Positions 24,543-32,824 of a stretch of DNA of 32,824 nt are shown piece after piece. A program made the translations under genes and the position numbers. This DNA comes from Actinomycetota bacterium (GTDB lineage: Bacteria; Actinomycetota; Actinomycetes; S36-B12): contig JAFMCH010000018.1 of assembly GCA_017857875.1 (NCBI GenBank), forward strand, positions 1 to 32,824. The letters run 5' to 3'. Position 1 is the stretch's first letter. Each line of letters starts with the position of its first letter. The notes under the pieces are model-generated. The model was not told the DNA's origin and ran no database searches. It saw nothing but the letters and a program-made list of their open reading frames with translations.

Positions 24543-24557
24543 CCTAGGCTAGGCCTA
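24543..24557 (+). promoter_or_regulatory. Candidate -10 box (TAGGCT) of leaderless uvrB with overlapping palindromes
   Basis: TAGGCT (24545-24550) is at -12 to -7 before ATG 24557. It lies within two overlapping palindromes, GCCTAGGC (24543-24550) and TAGGCCTA (24550-24557), the second reaching the start codon. No Shine-Dalgarno is present. Confidence 0.5.
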
Positions 24558-26626
24558 TGCGTCCGGTTACTGATTTGCAGCGGACTGTTGCACCGTTTCG
24601 GGTTGAAGCTGATTACGAGCCCTCGGGTGATCAACCCACAGCCATTGCCGAATTGACCGCACGCATTGAGGCGGGGGAACAAGACGTCGTCCTTCTGGGA
24701 GCTACGGGCACCGGAAAAAGTGCCACCACTGCTTGGCTGATTGAAAAACTCCAGCGACCCACACTGGTGATGGCACCCAATAAGACTCTTGCGGCACAGT
24801 TGGCCCAAGAGTTCAAGGAGTTGTTGCCCCACAATGCGGTGGAGTATTTCGTCTCCTATTACGACTACTACCAGCCTGAAGCGTATGTGCCGCAAACTGA
24901 CACTTACATCGAGAAGGACTCCTCGATCAATGAAGAGGTAGAGCGGCTGCGGCATTCGGCCACGAATGCGCTTTTGACCCGTCGCGATGTCGTCGTCGTG
25001 GCCACGGTGTCGGCTATTTATGGCCTCGGTACCCCGCAGGAATATGTTGATCGGATGCTTCGCCTGCACGTGGGGGATGAGTACGACCGGGATTCCCTGC
25101 TGCGCAGCCTGGTCGACATTCAATATGCACGCAATGACGTGTCGTTTGAGCGCGGGACGTTCCGTGTTCGTGGCGACACCATCGAGGTGTTCCCTGTTTA
25201 TGAGCTCCATCCCATTCGCATTGAGATGTTTGGCGATGAGATCGAGCGACTGATGACCCTTCATCCGGTTACCGGTGAGGTATTGACCAATGATTCACAG
25301 ACGCATGTGTTTCCGGCCTCGCACTATGTTGCCGGTCCGGAGCGGATGACCCGAGCGATCGCCGGTATCGAATCTGAGCTTGCGGAACGACTGGCAGAAT
25401 TAGACCGCCAGGGCAAACTGCTTGAGGCGCAACGTTTACGTATGCGAACCACCTATGACGTTGAAATGCTTCAGCAGATGGGTATGTGCTCTGGTGTCGA
25501 GAACTATTCGCTGCATATAGATGGGCGCGAGCGTGGGTCCCCACCGAACTGCCTGTTGGATTATTTCCCAGAGGACTTCTTGCTGGTGATCGACGAGTCC
25601 CACGTGTCCGTGCCGCAGATCGGCGGCATGTACGAGGGAGACATGAGTCGCAAACGCACGCTGGTCGAACACGGCTTCCGGCTGCCCAGTGCGATGGATA
25701 ATCGGCCACTGCGGTGGGAGGAGTTCAGGGAACGGACAGGGCAGACGGTGTACTTGTCGGCGACGCCAGGGCCGTTCGAGATGGGCGCGAGTAACGGCGA
25801 ATTTGTCGAACAGGTTATTCGACCGACCGGGTTACTTGATCCGGAAGTCGTCGTCAAGCCTACCGAGGGACAAATTGATGACATCCTGCACGAAATATCA
25901 CTTCGCGCTGAACGCAATGAGCGAGTCCTGGTGACCACGCTAACCAAGCGAATGTCTGAAGACCTCACCGACTACTTGCTTGAGCGTGGTGTTCGGGTAC
26001 GGTACCTGCATTCCGAGGTGGACACGCTGCGCCGTATTGAATTGTTGCGGGAACTTCGCATGGGCGAATACGACGTGCTCGTGGGTATTAACCTGCTTCG
26101 CGAGGGCCTCGATCTGCCAGAGGTGTCCCTCGTGTGCATTCTGGATGCCGACAAAGAAGGCTTTCTACGATCTGAAACAGCGCTTGTCCAAACGATTGGG
26201 CGAGCCGCGCGTAACGTGAGTGGTCAGGTGTACATGTACGCCGACAAGGTCACGCCCTCAATGCGCCGGGCCCTAGATGAGACAACCCGACGGCGAGAAA
26301 AGCAGCATGCTTACAACGTGGCTAGAGGAGTAGATCCCGCACCGCTTCGCAAAAAGATCGCCGACATCACCGATACTCTTGCCCGTGAGGATGCCGATAC
26401 GGAGATCTTGCTCAAGCAGATGCGTACGGCCGAATCGGGTCGTCAGCGGCGTGGCGGGGCCGCAGCCGCTGACTTGACGCAACTGATCAGCGAACTGACC
26501 GCTCAGATGCATGCTGCAGCCGCGGAACTCCATTTCGAGGTGGCGGCGCGCTATCGTGACGAGATCGGTGACCTGAAGAAGGAACTGCGGGCACTCACTG
26601 AGAATGCTGCCCCAGAAACAAAGTGA
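24557..26626 (+). CDS. uvrB: Excinuclease ABC subunit B
   Basis: Damage-verifying helicase-like subunit of nucleotide excision repair, loaded by UvrA and later joined by UvrC. It has 689 residues, a normal length. Walker A GATGTGKS is at 48-55. The beta-hairpin that probes DNA is [27 protein letters not shown] near 100-130. Motif II DESH is near 344, followed by the [10 protein letters not shown] segment. The C-terminal helicase motifs include [18 protein letters not shown] and [12 protein letters not shown]. The UVR motif for UvrC contact is at the end ([27 protein letters not shown]). It sits between rpsA and the TerC gene, which begins ten bases after its stop. Confidence 0.98.
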   Translation: MRPVTDLQRTVAPFRVEADYEPSGDQPTAIAELTARIEAGEQDVVLLGATGTGKSATTAWLIEKLQRPTLVMAPNKTLAAQLAQEFKELLPHNAVEYFVSYYDYYQPEAYVPQTDTYIEKDSSINEEVERLRHSATNALLTRRDVVVVATVSAIYGLGTPQEYVDRMLRLHVGDEYDRDSLLRSLVDIQYARNDVSFERGTFRVRGDTIEVFPVYELHPIRIEMFGDEIERLMTLHPVTGEVLTNDSQTHVFPASHYVAGPERMTRAIAGIESELAERLAELDRQGKLLEAQRLRMRTTYDVEMLQQMGMCSGVENYSLHIDGRERGSPPNCLLDYFPEDFLLVIDESHVSVPQIGGMYEGDMSRKRTLVEHGFRLPSAMDNRPLRWEEFRERTGQTVYLSATPGPFEMGASNGEFVEQVIRPTGLLDPEVVVKPTEGQIDDILHEISLRAERNERVLVTTLTKRMSEDLTDYLLERGVRVRYLHSEVDTLRRIELLRELRMGEYDVLVGINLLREGLDLPEVSLVCILDADKEGFLRSETALVQTIGRAARNVSGQVYMYADKVTPSMRRALDETTRRREKQHAYNVARGVDPAPLRKKIADITDTLAREDADTEILLKQMRTAESGRQRRGGAAAADLTQLISELTAQMHAAAAELHFEVAARYRDEIGDLKKELRALTENAAPETK

Positions 26627-26636
26627 GGTGACCTAA

Positions 26637-27680
26637 GTGGACGTCTCTATCTTGACCTGGGGTATCACGGTGGGCGCGATTGTGGTGCTTGTCACCATGG
26701 ATTTCTTCACGGTTAGTCGTCATCCGCACGACGTATCTATGCGTGAAGCTTCCTTGTGGAGCGTGTTCTACATTGCTGTTGCCATCGCATTTGGCGTATG
26801 GGTGTGGTTCAGCGCTGGGGCAACCTTCGGCACCGAGTTTTTCGCGGCATACCTGGTTGAGAAGTCGCTTAGTGTCGACAACCTCTTTGTTTTTGTCATC
26901 ATCCTGACGCAGTTCGGTGTGCCGAGCATCCTGCATCAGCGCGTACTTCTCTTTGGCGTGATGCTCGCTCTCGTGTTCCGCACCATCTTCATCGCACTGG
27001 GTGCCGCCGCATTGGCTTACTTCTCCTTTACGTTTGTGATATTCGGAGCATTCTTGATCTGGACGGGAATTCAGCTCGCCAGGCACCGAGATGCTGATCC
27101 GCAGCCCAATGAAAACCTCGTTGTTCGTAGCGTCCGGAAATGGTTTCCGGTCGCGCCGAATTTCGATGGAACTCGGATCTTGACTCGAATTGACGGGCGC
27201 CGGGCGGTAACGCCGTTGCTGCTGGTAATGATCGCGATTGGTTCAACCGATCTGTTGTTCGCACTGGACTCAATCCCGGCGACCTTCGGCGTAACGAGTG
27301 AGCCATATTTGGTTTTCGCTGCCAATGCAGCGGCTCTGCTGGGCCTGCGTGCTTTGTACTTCGTGTTGCGCGGGCTCCTGGCGAAGTTGGTCTACTTGGC
27401 GCTGGGTCTTGCCGTGATCTTAGTCTTTATCGGTGTAAAGCTGATCTTGACGTTCGCCCATGAACTGAATCCGGTTTTCCCCAAGATCCCGACGCTGGCG
27501 TCCTTGGGGGTAATTGCCGGGATCTTAGTTATTGTGGTGGTGGCCTCGGCGATAAAAGTCCGCCGTGATCCGAGCGTGCGAGCCCATGCCGGCACCGTGC
27601 TTGAGCCCCGTGACAAGAAACTACCGAAGCCGCCGGGGGAGTCAGACGATCAGCAAGCACCGAACGAATCCCCCGGATAG
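26637..27680 (+). CDS. TerC/Alx-family membrane protein, probable metal ion exporter
   Basis: Integral membrane protein of the TerC family, 347 residues with about nine membrane segments. The two family signatures are present: EKSLSVDNLFVFVIIL (Glu75, Asp81) and TDLLFALDSIPATFGVT near 203-219. Their membrane-embedded acids are thought to coordinate metal. Relatives such as E. coli Alx and B. subtilis YkoY/MeeF act on manganese, and others affect tellurite resistance. The hydrophilic C-terminal tail (about 310-347) is charged. GTG 26637 has GAGGTG six bases upstream. It lies directly downstream of uvrB and is probably cotranscribed, a pairing also found in Streptomyces. The metal is not determinable here. 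Confidence 0.88.
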   Translation: MDVSILTWGITVGAIVVLVTMDFFTVSRHPHDVSMREASLWSVFYIAVAIAFGVWVWFSAGATFGTEFFAAYLVEKSLSVDNLFVFVIILTQFGVPSILHQRVLLFGVMLALVFRTIFIALGAAALAYFSFTFVIFGAFLIWTGIQLARHRDADPQPNENLVVRSVRKWFPVAPNFDGTRILTRIDGRRAVTPLLLVMIAIGSTDLLFALDSIPATFGVTSEPYLVFAANAAALLGLRALYFVLRGLLAKLVYLALGLAVILVFIGVKLILTFAHELNPVFPKIPTLASLGVIAGILVIVVVASAIKVRRDPSVRAHAGTVLEPRDKKLPKPPGESDDQQAPNESPG

Positions 27681-27690
27681 GGCAGATGGG

Positions 27691-28398
27691 TTACCAACCC
27701 CGGGCGCGCCATTCGGCTAGCTCGGGTCGCTGCTCGCCCAGCGTTGTATCGGCCCCATGCCCGGGATAAATCCAGGTGTCATCGCCGAATCGGTCGAAAA
27801 TTTTAGCGGTTACTCCGGTGAGCAACTGCTCGAATCGCTGCGGGTCATCCCAGGTCTTGCCGATGCCACCGGGGAACAGACAGTCCCCGGTGAAAATATG
27901 TGTGGTGCCTACCGGGTCTTGATAAGCCAGAGCGATCGACCCCTCCGTGTGACCGACCAGGTGAATTGCTCGTAGAGACACCCTGCCTACGGTAATGACA
28001 TCGTCATCTTCAACGAGGACATCAGTGGCAACGGGAATATCGTCGGCGTCGAAGCGCCCGGCATACGTGCGTGCGCCGGTTGCTTCCGCTACATCGGCGA
28101 GCGCCTGCCAATGATCAGCATGGCCGTGGGTCGTGAGAATGGACAACGGTGCCTCGGGTTCTAGGCTCGTGGTCTTGAGGAGGTCGAGGAGTCGGTCCGG
28201 TTCAGCGGCTGCGTCAATCAGGAGGGCCTCGCCAGTCTGAAGGCAACGCACCAGGTAGGCATTGTTGTTGTACGGCCCTACCGCGATCTTCGTGATGTCG
28301 ACCTCTGCAAGTGAACGTGTCTGGGCCGGCCCTCCCACCATCGGGTCACCACTGTAGGAATCGCTGGTTGAGTTGTGCCTGTCTCCGGGTTGAGTCAC
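27691..28398 (-). CDS. Metallo-beta-lactamase-fold hydrolase (glyoxalase II-like)
   Basis: Zinc-dependent hydrolase of the MBL superfamily, 235 residues, cytoplasmic. Metal ligands are visible in order: H91-x-H93-x-D95-H96 (THGHADHW), His150 (HLVGHTEGS), Asp172 ([10 protein letters not shown]) and His214 (YPGHGADT). The closest named activity is hydroxyacylglutathione hydrolase. Actinobacteria generally use mycothiol, so a mycothiol-thioester or other thioester substrate is possible. M. tuberculosis Rv1637c occupies the same place beside uvrA. GTG 28398 has TACCCT at -12 to -7, part of a divergent promoter shared with uvrA; ATG 28341 would be a shorter alternative. It converges on the TerC gene with a ten-base gap. 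Confidence 0.88.
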   Translation of the reverse strand: MTQPGDRHNSTSDSYSGDPMVGGPAQTRSLAEVDITKIAVGPYNNNAYLVRCLQTGEALLIDAAAEPDRLLDLLKTTSLEPEAPLSILTTHGHADHWQALADVAEATGARTYAGRFDADDIPVATDVLVEDDDVITVGRVSLRAIHLVGHTEGSIALAYQDPVGTTHIFTGDCLFPGGIGKTWDDPQRFEQLLTGVTAKIFDRFGDDTWIYPGHGADTTLGEQRPELAEWRARGW

Positions 28399-28403
28399 CT
28401 CAT

Positions 28404-28421
28404 CAGGGTACGGCTACCCTG
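28404..28421. promoter_or_regulatory. Back-to-back -10 boxes of uvrA and the MBL gene in one palindrome
   Basis: CAGGGTA-CGGC-TACCCTG is a perfect 7-base inverted repeat. Its right arm gives TACCCT (28415-28420) at -13 to -8 of uvrA GTG 28428. Its left arm, on the minus strand, gives TACCCT at -12 to -7 of the MBL GTG 28398. The two -10 boxes are only four bases apart, so the promoters cannot be occupied at the same time. Confidence 0.6.
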
Positions 28422-28427
28422 TCGAAC

Positions 28428-31304
28428 GTGTCGGATCGGCTGATCGTGCGCGGCGCGCGCGAACACAACCTCAAGAATGTGTCCCTCGACCTTCCTCGAG
28501 ACGCGCTGATCGTCTTCACGGGACTGTCTGGCTCAGGTAAATCCTCATTAGCCTTCGACACGATTTTCGCCGAGGGTCAGCGCCGATACGTGGAGAGTTT
28601 GTCCTCCTACGCACGGCAGTTTCTCGGTCAGCTCGATAAGCCTGACGTCGACTTCATTGAGGGGTTGTCACCGGCGGTTTCGATAGATCAGAAGTCCACC
28701 TCTAGAAATCCGCGATCAACGGTGGGAACTATCACCGAGGTGTACGACTATCTTCGCCTGCTATACGCCAGGATCGGCAAACCCCACTGCCCCGAGTGTG
28801 GTCAACCGATCGCCCGGCAAAACCCACAGCAGATCGTCGACCAGGTTTTAGGTTGGCCCGAGGGAACGCGTTTCGCGCTGCTGAGCCCGGTAATCCGTGA
28901 GCGAAAGGGTGAGTACGTCGATCTGCTGCGATCTCTGCAGGCTCAGGGTTACGCGCGAGTTCGCGTCGACGGTGAGCTGTTTGCACTGGAGGACGTACCT
29001 AGCCTGAAAAAATCCGAGAAACACTCCATTGACGTAGTCGTGGATCGGCTCGTCGTGAAGGCCTCGGCGCGGCGACGAATCACGGACTCGGTTGAAACGG
29101 CGCTTCGACTCTCGGGTGGGTTGGTGATGACCGACAGGGTCGACGAAAAAGACTCCGCTTTGCGTGAGCAAACGTTCAGCGAGCATCTGGCCTGCCACGT
29201 GGATGGACTGTCCTTTGAAGAACTCGAACCCCGGTCCTTCTCGTTCAACTCACCCTTTGGTGCGTGCGTGGAGTGTTCTGGTTTAGGCACGCGCATGGAG
29301 GTCGATGAGGAACTGATCGTTCCCGACGATTCGCTCTCCCTCGCCGAAGGTGCACTGTCACCCTGGTCATCTGGACACAACGCCGACTACTTCTTGCGTC
29401 TGCTGGTGGCACTCGGTGACGAACTCGGTTTTGACGTGGACACCTCGTGGTCGGCATTGCCGGCGAAGATGCGCAAGGCGATCCTGCGTGGCCATGCGAC
29501 CGAGGTCAACGTGCGGTATCGAAACCGATACGGCCGCCAACGCAACTACCACACCGCCTTCGAGGGCGTCATCCCGTTCATCGAACGTCGACATCGTGAG
29601 GCCGACTCCGATGCCGGTCGTGAACGCTATTCGGGGTTCATGCGCGAGATTCCTTGCGGTGCCTGCAACGGTGCGCGCCTCAAGCCGATCAGCCTCGGGG
29701 TCACGATCTCTGGAAGGAACATCGCACAGATAGCCGCACTTCCGATCGGTGAGGCAGCCCTGGAGCTGTCTGAGTTGACCTTGAGTGAACGAGACGCCTT
29801 GATCGCCGCACGAGTGTTGAAGGAGGTAAACGAGCGCCTTCGATTCTTGGTTGATGTGGGACTCGATTACCTATCCCTTGATCGTGCGGCCGGTACGCTC
29901 GCTGGCGGCGAAGCTCAACGAATTCGTCTGGCCACGCAGATCGGCTCAGGACTCGTTGGAGTGCTCTACGTTTTGGATGAACCCAGCATTGGGCTACACC
30001 AGCGCGATAATAGGCGGCTCATTGACACGCTGATTCGATTACGAGATTTGGGCAACACCCTGATCGTTGTTGAGCACGACGAGGAAACAATTCAGGTTGC
30101 TGACTGGGTGGTTGACATTGGTCCTGGGGCCGGCGAGCACGGTGGTCACGTGGTGGTGAGCGGGCCATATGACGACCTCATCAACACCCCAGAGTCTGTG
30201 ACGGGTGATTATCTATCTGGGCGCAGGTCAATCGCGACTCCATTGGTTCGCAGGCCTGTTGATCCCGGGCGGATGCTCACCATTGAAGGGGCTCGAGAGA
30301 ACAATCTGAATGATGTCACCGTTGACGTGCCGCTGGGTTTACTCGTTGCCGTGACTGGAGTGAGCGGATCGGGTAAATCGACGCTGGTCAACGATGTTCT
30401 GTACAACGTGTTGGCCCGTGAGTTGAATGGGGCGCGCCTTGTGCCCGGTCGCCATCGGCGGGTAAAGGGGCTCGAGCAGGTGGACAAGGTCGTCCATGTC
30501 GATCAGAGTCCGATCGGCCGCACTCCGCGGAGTAATCCGGCCACTTATACGGGCATGTTCGACCACATCCGTCGGCTTTTCTCCCAAACCCCTGAGGCTA
30601 AGGTGCGCGGGTATTTGCCTGGACGTTTCTCTTTCAACGTGAAGGGTGGACGTTGCGAGGCGTGTTCGGGAGATGGCACTTTACGTATTGAGATGAACTT
30701 CCTGCCCGATGTGTACGTGCCGTGCGAGGTTTGCCATGGCGCGCGGTACAACCGGGAAACGCTCGAGGTGCATTACAAGTCGCGGTCTATTGCCGATGTG
30801 CTGGACATGCCGATCGAGCAGGCTCTGGAGTTTTTTGCTGCGGTACCACCGATTGCCCGGCACCTCGCAACCCTGGCTGATGTGGGCCTTGGCTATGTGC
30901 GCCTTGGTCAATCCGCGCCCACACTGTCTGGTGGCGAAGCCCAGCGAGTGAAGTTAGCCGCCGAGCTGCAAAAACGCTCAACCGGCCGCACGGTATATGT
31001 ATTGGACGAGCCGACCACCGGTCTGCATTTCGAAGACATCGCCAAACTCCTGGCGGTCCTCCAGGGCCTGGTCGATAAGGGCAACAGCATGATTGTGATT
31101 GAGCACAACCTCGACGTGATCAAGTCAGCGGATTGGATCATCGATATGGGACCAGAGGGAGGCTCCGGCGGAGGTCTAGTGGTGGCTACCGGTACCCCAG
31201 AAGACATCGCCGCGGTACCGGACAGCCACACCGGGAGGTTTTTGGCCCCACTGTTGGGCGTGTCGACATCCAAAAAGAAGCGCCAATCGCGCAGGGTGAA
31301 GTGA
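28428..31304 (+). CDS. uvrA: Excinuclease ABC subunit A
   Basis: Damage-recognition ATPase of nucleotide excision repair, 958 residues from GTG 28428. There are two ABC modules: Walker A GLSGSGKS (32-39) with signature LAGGEAQR near 490, and GVSGSGKST near 644 with LSGGEAQR near 834. Each is followed by Walker B ([20 protein letters not shown]). Zinc-binding cysteines appear in [10 protein letters not shown] with [10 protein letters not shown], and in [10 protein letters not shown] with [12 protein letters not shown]. The frame is open upstream to 28311, but those 39 codons do not resemble UvrA. The family consensus begins at [16 protein letters not shown], and GTG 28428 has the -10 box noted. 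It is divergent from the MBL gene and upstream of the Rieske gene. Confidence 0.98.
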   Translation: MSDRLIVRGAREHNLKNVSLDLPRDALIVFTGLSGSGKSSLAFDTIFAEGQRRYVESLSSYARQFLGQLDKPDVDFIEGLSPAVSIDQKSTSRNPRSTVGTITEVYDYLRLLYARIGKPHCPECGQPIARQNPQQIVDQVLGWPEGTRFALLSPVIRERKGEYVDLLRSLQAQGYARVRVDGELFALEDVPSLKKSEKHSIDVVVDRLVVKASARRRITDSVETALRLSGGLVMTDRVDEKDSALREQTFSEHLACHVDGLSFEELEPRSFSFNSPFGACVECSGLGTRMEVDEELIVPDDSLSLAEGALSPWSSGHNADYFLRLLVALGDELGFDVDTSWSALPAKMRKAILRGHATEVNVRYRNRYGRQRNYHTAFEGVIPFIERRHREADSDAGRERYSGFMREIPCGACNGARLKPISLGVTISGRNIAQIAALPIGEAALELSELTLSERDALIAARVLKEVNERLRFLVDVGLDYLSLDRAAGTLAGGEAQRIRLATQIGSGLVGVLYVLDEPSIGLHQRDNRRLIDTLIRLRDLGNTLIVVEHDEETIQVADWVVDIGPGAGEHGGHVVVSGPYDDLINTPESVTGDYLSGRRSIATPLVRRPVDPGRMLTIEGARENNLNDVTVDVPLGLLVAVTGVSGSGKSTLVNDVLYNVLARELNGARLVPGRHRRVKGLEQVDKVVHVDQSPIGRTPRSNPATYTGMFDHIRRLFSQTPEAKVRGYLPGRFSFNVKGGRCEACSGDGTLRIEMNFLPDVYVPCEVCHGARYNRETLEVHYKSRSIADVLDMPIEQALEFFAAVPPIARHLATLADVGLGYVRLGQSAPTLSGGEAQRVKLAAELQKRSTGRTVYVLDEPTTGLHFEDIAKLLAVLQGLVDKGNSMIVIEHNLDVIKSADWIIDMGPEGGSGGGLVVATGTPEDIAAVPDSHTGRFLAPLLGVSTSKKKRQSRRVK

Positions 31305-31305
31305 T

Positions 31306-31324
31306 TAGGGTTAGCCTTAAGTTT
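31306..31324 (+). promoter_or_regulatory. IdeR/DtxR-like iron box upstream of the Rieske gene
   Basis: The 19 bases match 15 of 19 positions of the iron-box consensus TWAGGTTAGSCTWACCTWA, including an unbroken 11-base central core GGTTAGCCTTA. They contain TAGCCT (31312-31317), a possible -10, and end 22 bases before the start codon. Binding of an iron-loaded repressor here would block that promoter. Confidence 0.5.
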
Positions 31325-31346
31325 CGCTATTCAAGGAGGATCCAAG

Positions 31347-31841
31347 ATGACAGCTCAGCGACCCATAGCTAGGCGATCAGTTCTTGCGGCCGGTGGGGCC
31401 CTTGGTGCTGCGGGTTTACTGGCTGCCTGCGGTGGCGGCAGCGATGACGCCACGACGAGCGCTACTGCGACCGATACCACGGGAGCACCTAGCCCTGGTC
31501 CGACGACGGCTGACCCCACTGCTTCGCCCACGGGTGATCCGACGCAGGCGCCCGCGAATGCGCTCGCCCCGGTGGCTGACATCCCAGTGGAGGGTGGCCA
31601 AGTTTTCGATGGCCCCAAGGTCGTGGTGACCCAGCCGCAGGAGGGGGTTATCAAGGGATTCACCGCGGTATGTCCGCACCAGGGCTGTCTGGTGAACTCG
31701 GTTACAGCCAATGAGATCGTGTGCTCATGCCATGGGTCCCTCTTCTCTGCTGAGACCGGTGATGTGATTCGTGGTCCGGCCGTGCAAGGCCTCGCATCGG
31801 CTAATGTCGGCGTGACCGATGGTTTTGTCACCCTCGCCTAG
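31347..31841 (+). CDS. Tat-exported Rieske [2Fe-2S] lipoprotein
   Basis: Small secreted redox protein of 164 residues. The N terminus ARRSVLAAGGALGAAGLLAAC combines a twin-arginine motif with a lipobox (Cys28), so it should be folded with its cluster, exported by Tat and lipid-anchored. A Thr/Pro/Ala-rich linker covers about 31-75. The Rieske fold follows, with cluster ligands Cys109 and His111 (CPHQGC) and Cys126 and His129 (CSCHGS). Cys114 and Cys128 are the usual disulfide pair. It ends soon after the second ligand loop, as in small soluble Rieske proteins. AAGGAGGA (31333-31340) lies six bases before ATG. Similar proteins sit between uvrA and uvrC in Streptomyces. Partner and role are unknown. 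An iron-box-like site precedes it. Confidence 0.9.
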   Translation: MTAQRPIARRSVLAAGGALGAAGLLAACGGGSDDATTSATATDTTGAPSPGPTTADPTASPTGDPTQAPANALAPVADIPVEGGQVFDGPKVVVTQPQEGVIKGFTAVCPHQGCLVNSVTANEIVCSCHGSLFSAETGDVIRGPAVQGLASANVGVTDGFVTLA

Positions 31842-31874
31842 CCGTCAGTAGGTTCACACCCTGCGGCGAGGCCG

Positions 31875-31880
31875 TAGGGT
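31875..31880 (+). promoter_or_regulatory. Candidate -10 box (TAGGGT) of leaderless uvrC
   Basis: TAGGGT occupies -12 to -7 before GTG 31887, with no ribosome site. It supports the GTG start, which also agrees with the family N terminus. Confidence 0.55.
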
Positions 31881-31886
31881 GTTGGC

Positions 31887-32824
31887 GTGGCTGATCCGTC
31901 GACCTATCGCCCACCAGCGGGTACTGTTCCCGACGAGCCGGGTGTTTACCGGTTCAGTGATAGCCGCGGCGAGGTTATCTACGTGGGGAAAGCCAAGTCT
32001 TTACGAAGCCGTCTCTCATCGTACTTCGCAGATATTGCTTTGCTGCACCCGCGCACTCGGAATATGGTGCTTGCGGCATCCTCAGTGAATTGGGTAACGG
32101 TCGGTACCGAGGTAGAAGCCCTCCAGTTGGAGTACACGTGGATCAAGGAGTACGACCCACGGTTCAATATCAAGTTTCGGGACGATAAGTCCTACCCCTT
32201 GCTGGTTGTCACTACGGGTGAACAGATCCCTCGCGCATATGTAAGCCGTGATCCAAAACGCAAGGGAGCCAGATACTTTGGCCCGTTTCCACATGCCTGG
32301 GCGATCCGTGAAACGTTAGACCTTCTACTGCGAGTCTTTCCCGTCCGAACTTGCTCGACCGGTGTGTATCGCCGGGCCCAGCAGGTAGGCAGGCCCTGTC
32401 TGTTGGGTTACATCGACAAGTGCAGCGCGCCCTGTGTCGGTCGGGTGACGCCGGAGGAGCATCGAATCATCGTAGATGACTTCGTGTCTTTCATGAGCGG
32501 TCATACTCGGCCGATCGAACGTCGACTTGAATCCCAGATGAAGCAGGCGGCGGCCGCAGAAGACTACGAGCGAGCAGCGCGGCTGAGAGATGATCTGGGC
32601 GCGCTGACCCGTGCGACTGAACGCAATGCGGTGGTCCTGCCCGACGCCACGCAAGCAGATGTGATCGGTTTGTACGAGGATGAACTCGAGGCGGCTGTCG
32701 AGATTTTTCACGTCCGCCATGGTCGTGTGACCGGCCAGCGGAGTCTGGTCGTGGAGAAGGTTGAAGATGTTGATTCGACGGGAGTAATGACGAGGTTGCT
32801 GCAGCAGCTGTATACCGATCAGGC
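31887..32824 (+). CDS. uvrC: Excinuclease ABC subunit C, N-terminal half (cut by window end)
   Basis: Dual-incision nuclease of nucleotide excision repair; 312 complete codons are present and the frame is still open at the last base. The GIY-YIG nuclease domain is at about 15-95: PGVYRF, then [18 protein letters not shown], and [20 protein letters not shown]. Next come the [27 protein letters not shown] segment and the [14 protein letters not shown] cysteine cluster. The UVR motif that contacts UvrB is at about 215-250 ([16 protein letters not shown]). The product begins [19 protein letters not shown], matching the M. tuberculosis start. The RNase H-like nuclease and HhH domains lie beyond the window. 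Confidence 0.97.
   Translation, partial: MADPSTYRPPAGTVPDEPGVYRFSDSRGEVIYVGKAKSLRSRLSSYFADIALLHPRTRNMVLAASSVNWVTVGTEVEALQLEYTWIKEYDPRFNIKFRDDKSYPLLVVTTGEQIPRAYVSRDPKRKGARYFGPFPHAWAIRETLDLLLRVFPVRTCSTGVYRRAQQVGRPCLLGYIDKCSAPCVGRVTPEEHRIIVDDFVSFMSGHTRPIERRLESQMKQAAAAEDYERAARLRDDLGALTRATERNAVVLPDATQADVIGLYEDELEAAVEIFHVRHGRVTGQRSLVVEKVEDVDSTGVMTRLLQQLYTDQ

Noticed and set aside
24526-24550. A RecA-independent DNA-damage promoter (TTGTCRGTG-N8-TANNNT) at uvrB
   Set aside because: TTCTCAGTA matches seven of nine positions, but its distance to TAGGCT is ten, not eight, and uvrA, uvrC and polA lack the motif.
27681-27700. A terminator between the TerC and MBL genes
   Set aside because: Only a five-pair GGGTT-ACC-AACCC hairpin, partly inside the MBL stop region, without a U-tract on either strand.
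28311-28427. A 39-codon upstream extension of uvrA
   Set aside because: It overlaps the divergent MBL gene and does not resemble UvrA. The family N terminus and the -10 box both point to GTG 28428.

Overview
The window is chromosomal DNA from a high-GC Gram-positive bacterium (Actinomycetota). Protein-level resemblance is closest to mycobacterial and Streptomyces families: PdtaR, an actinobacterial S1, PolA without a proofreading site, UvrA/B/C, AftD and a DUF2613 peptide. The backbone pdtaR - liv transporter - polA - rpsA - uvrB - TerC - MBL - uvrA - Rieske - uvrC is the conserved actinobacterial order. Species cannot be fixed from the sequence. No rRNA, tRNA, CRISPR array, insertion sequence or prophage was seen, and no gene-free stretch exceeds about 190 bases.

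Region 1 (1-6455): an ANTAR response regulator (PdtaR type), a lipoprotein substrate-binding protein, and a convergent four-gene livHMGF operon. A strong two-sided terminator separates them. LivH carries an unusual secreted N-terminal domain. Region 2 (6456-11233): a hotdog thioesterase divergent from polA, then a secreted alpha/beta-hydrolase lipoprotein broken by a frameshift exactly at its nucleophile elbow.

Region 3 (11249-22873): a cell-envelope polysaccharide island lying between polA and rpsA. It holds a Wzx-like flippase, a GT-C-like membrane protein, a tiny DUF2613 secreted peptide, a GT4 glycosyltransferase, a methyltransferase translationally coupled to a 1397-residue AftD-type arabinofuranosyltransferase, a membrane acyltransferase and a DUF3068 protein. 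From memory, these correspond to two separate M. tuberculosis loci (Rv0224c-Rv0228 and Rv0236c/Rv0236A) joined here in one place. This is the most system-like part of the window.

Region 4 (22874-32824): rpsA, then the nucleotide-excision-repair genes uvrB, uvrA and uvrC (cut by the window end), interspersed with a TerC metal exporter, a metallo-beta-lactamase-fold hydrolase and a Tat-exported Rieske lipoprotein preceded by an IdeR/DtxR-like iron box. coaE, which usually sits between rpsA and uvrB, is absent.

Nine transcription-leading genes have a TANNNT -10 box ending 7 or 8 bases before the start codon, the signature of leaderless mRNAs. This fixes several GTG starts. Genes with a good Shine-Dalgarno (livK, livH, DUF3068, TerC, Rieske) lack that arrangement.
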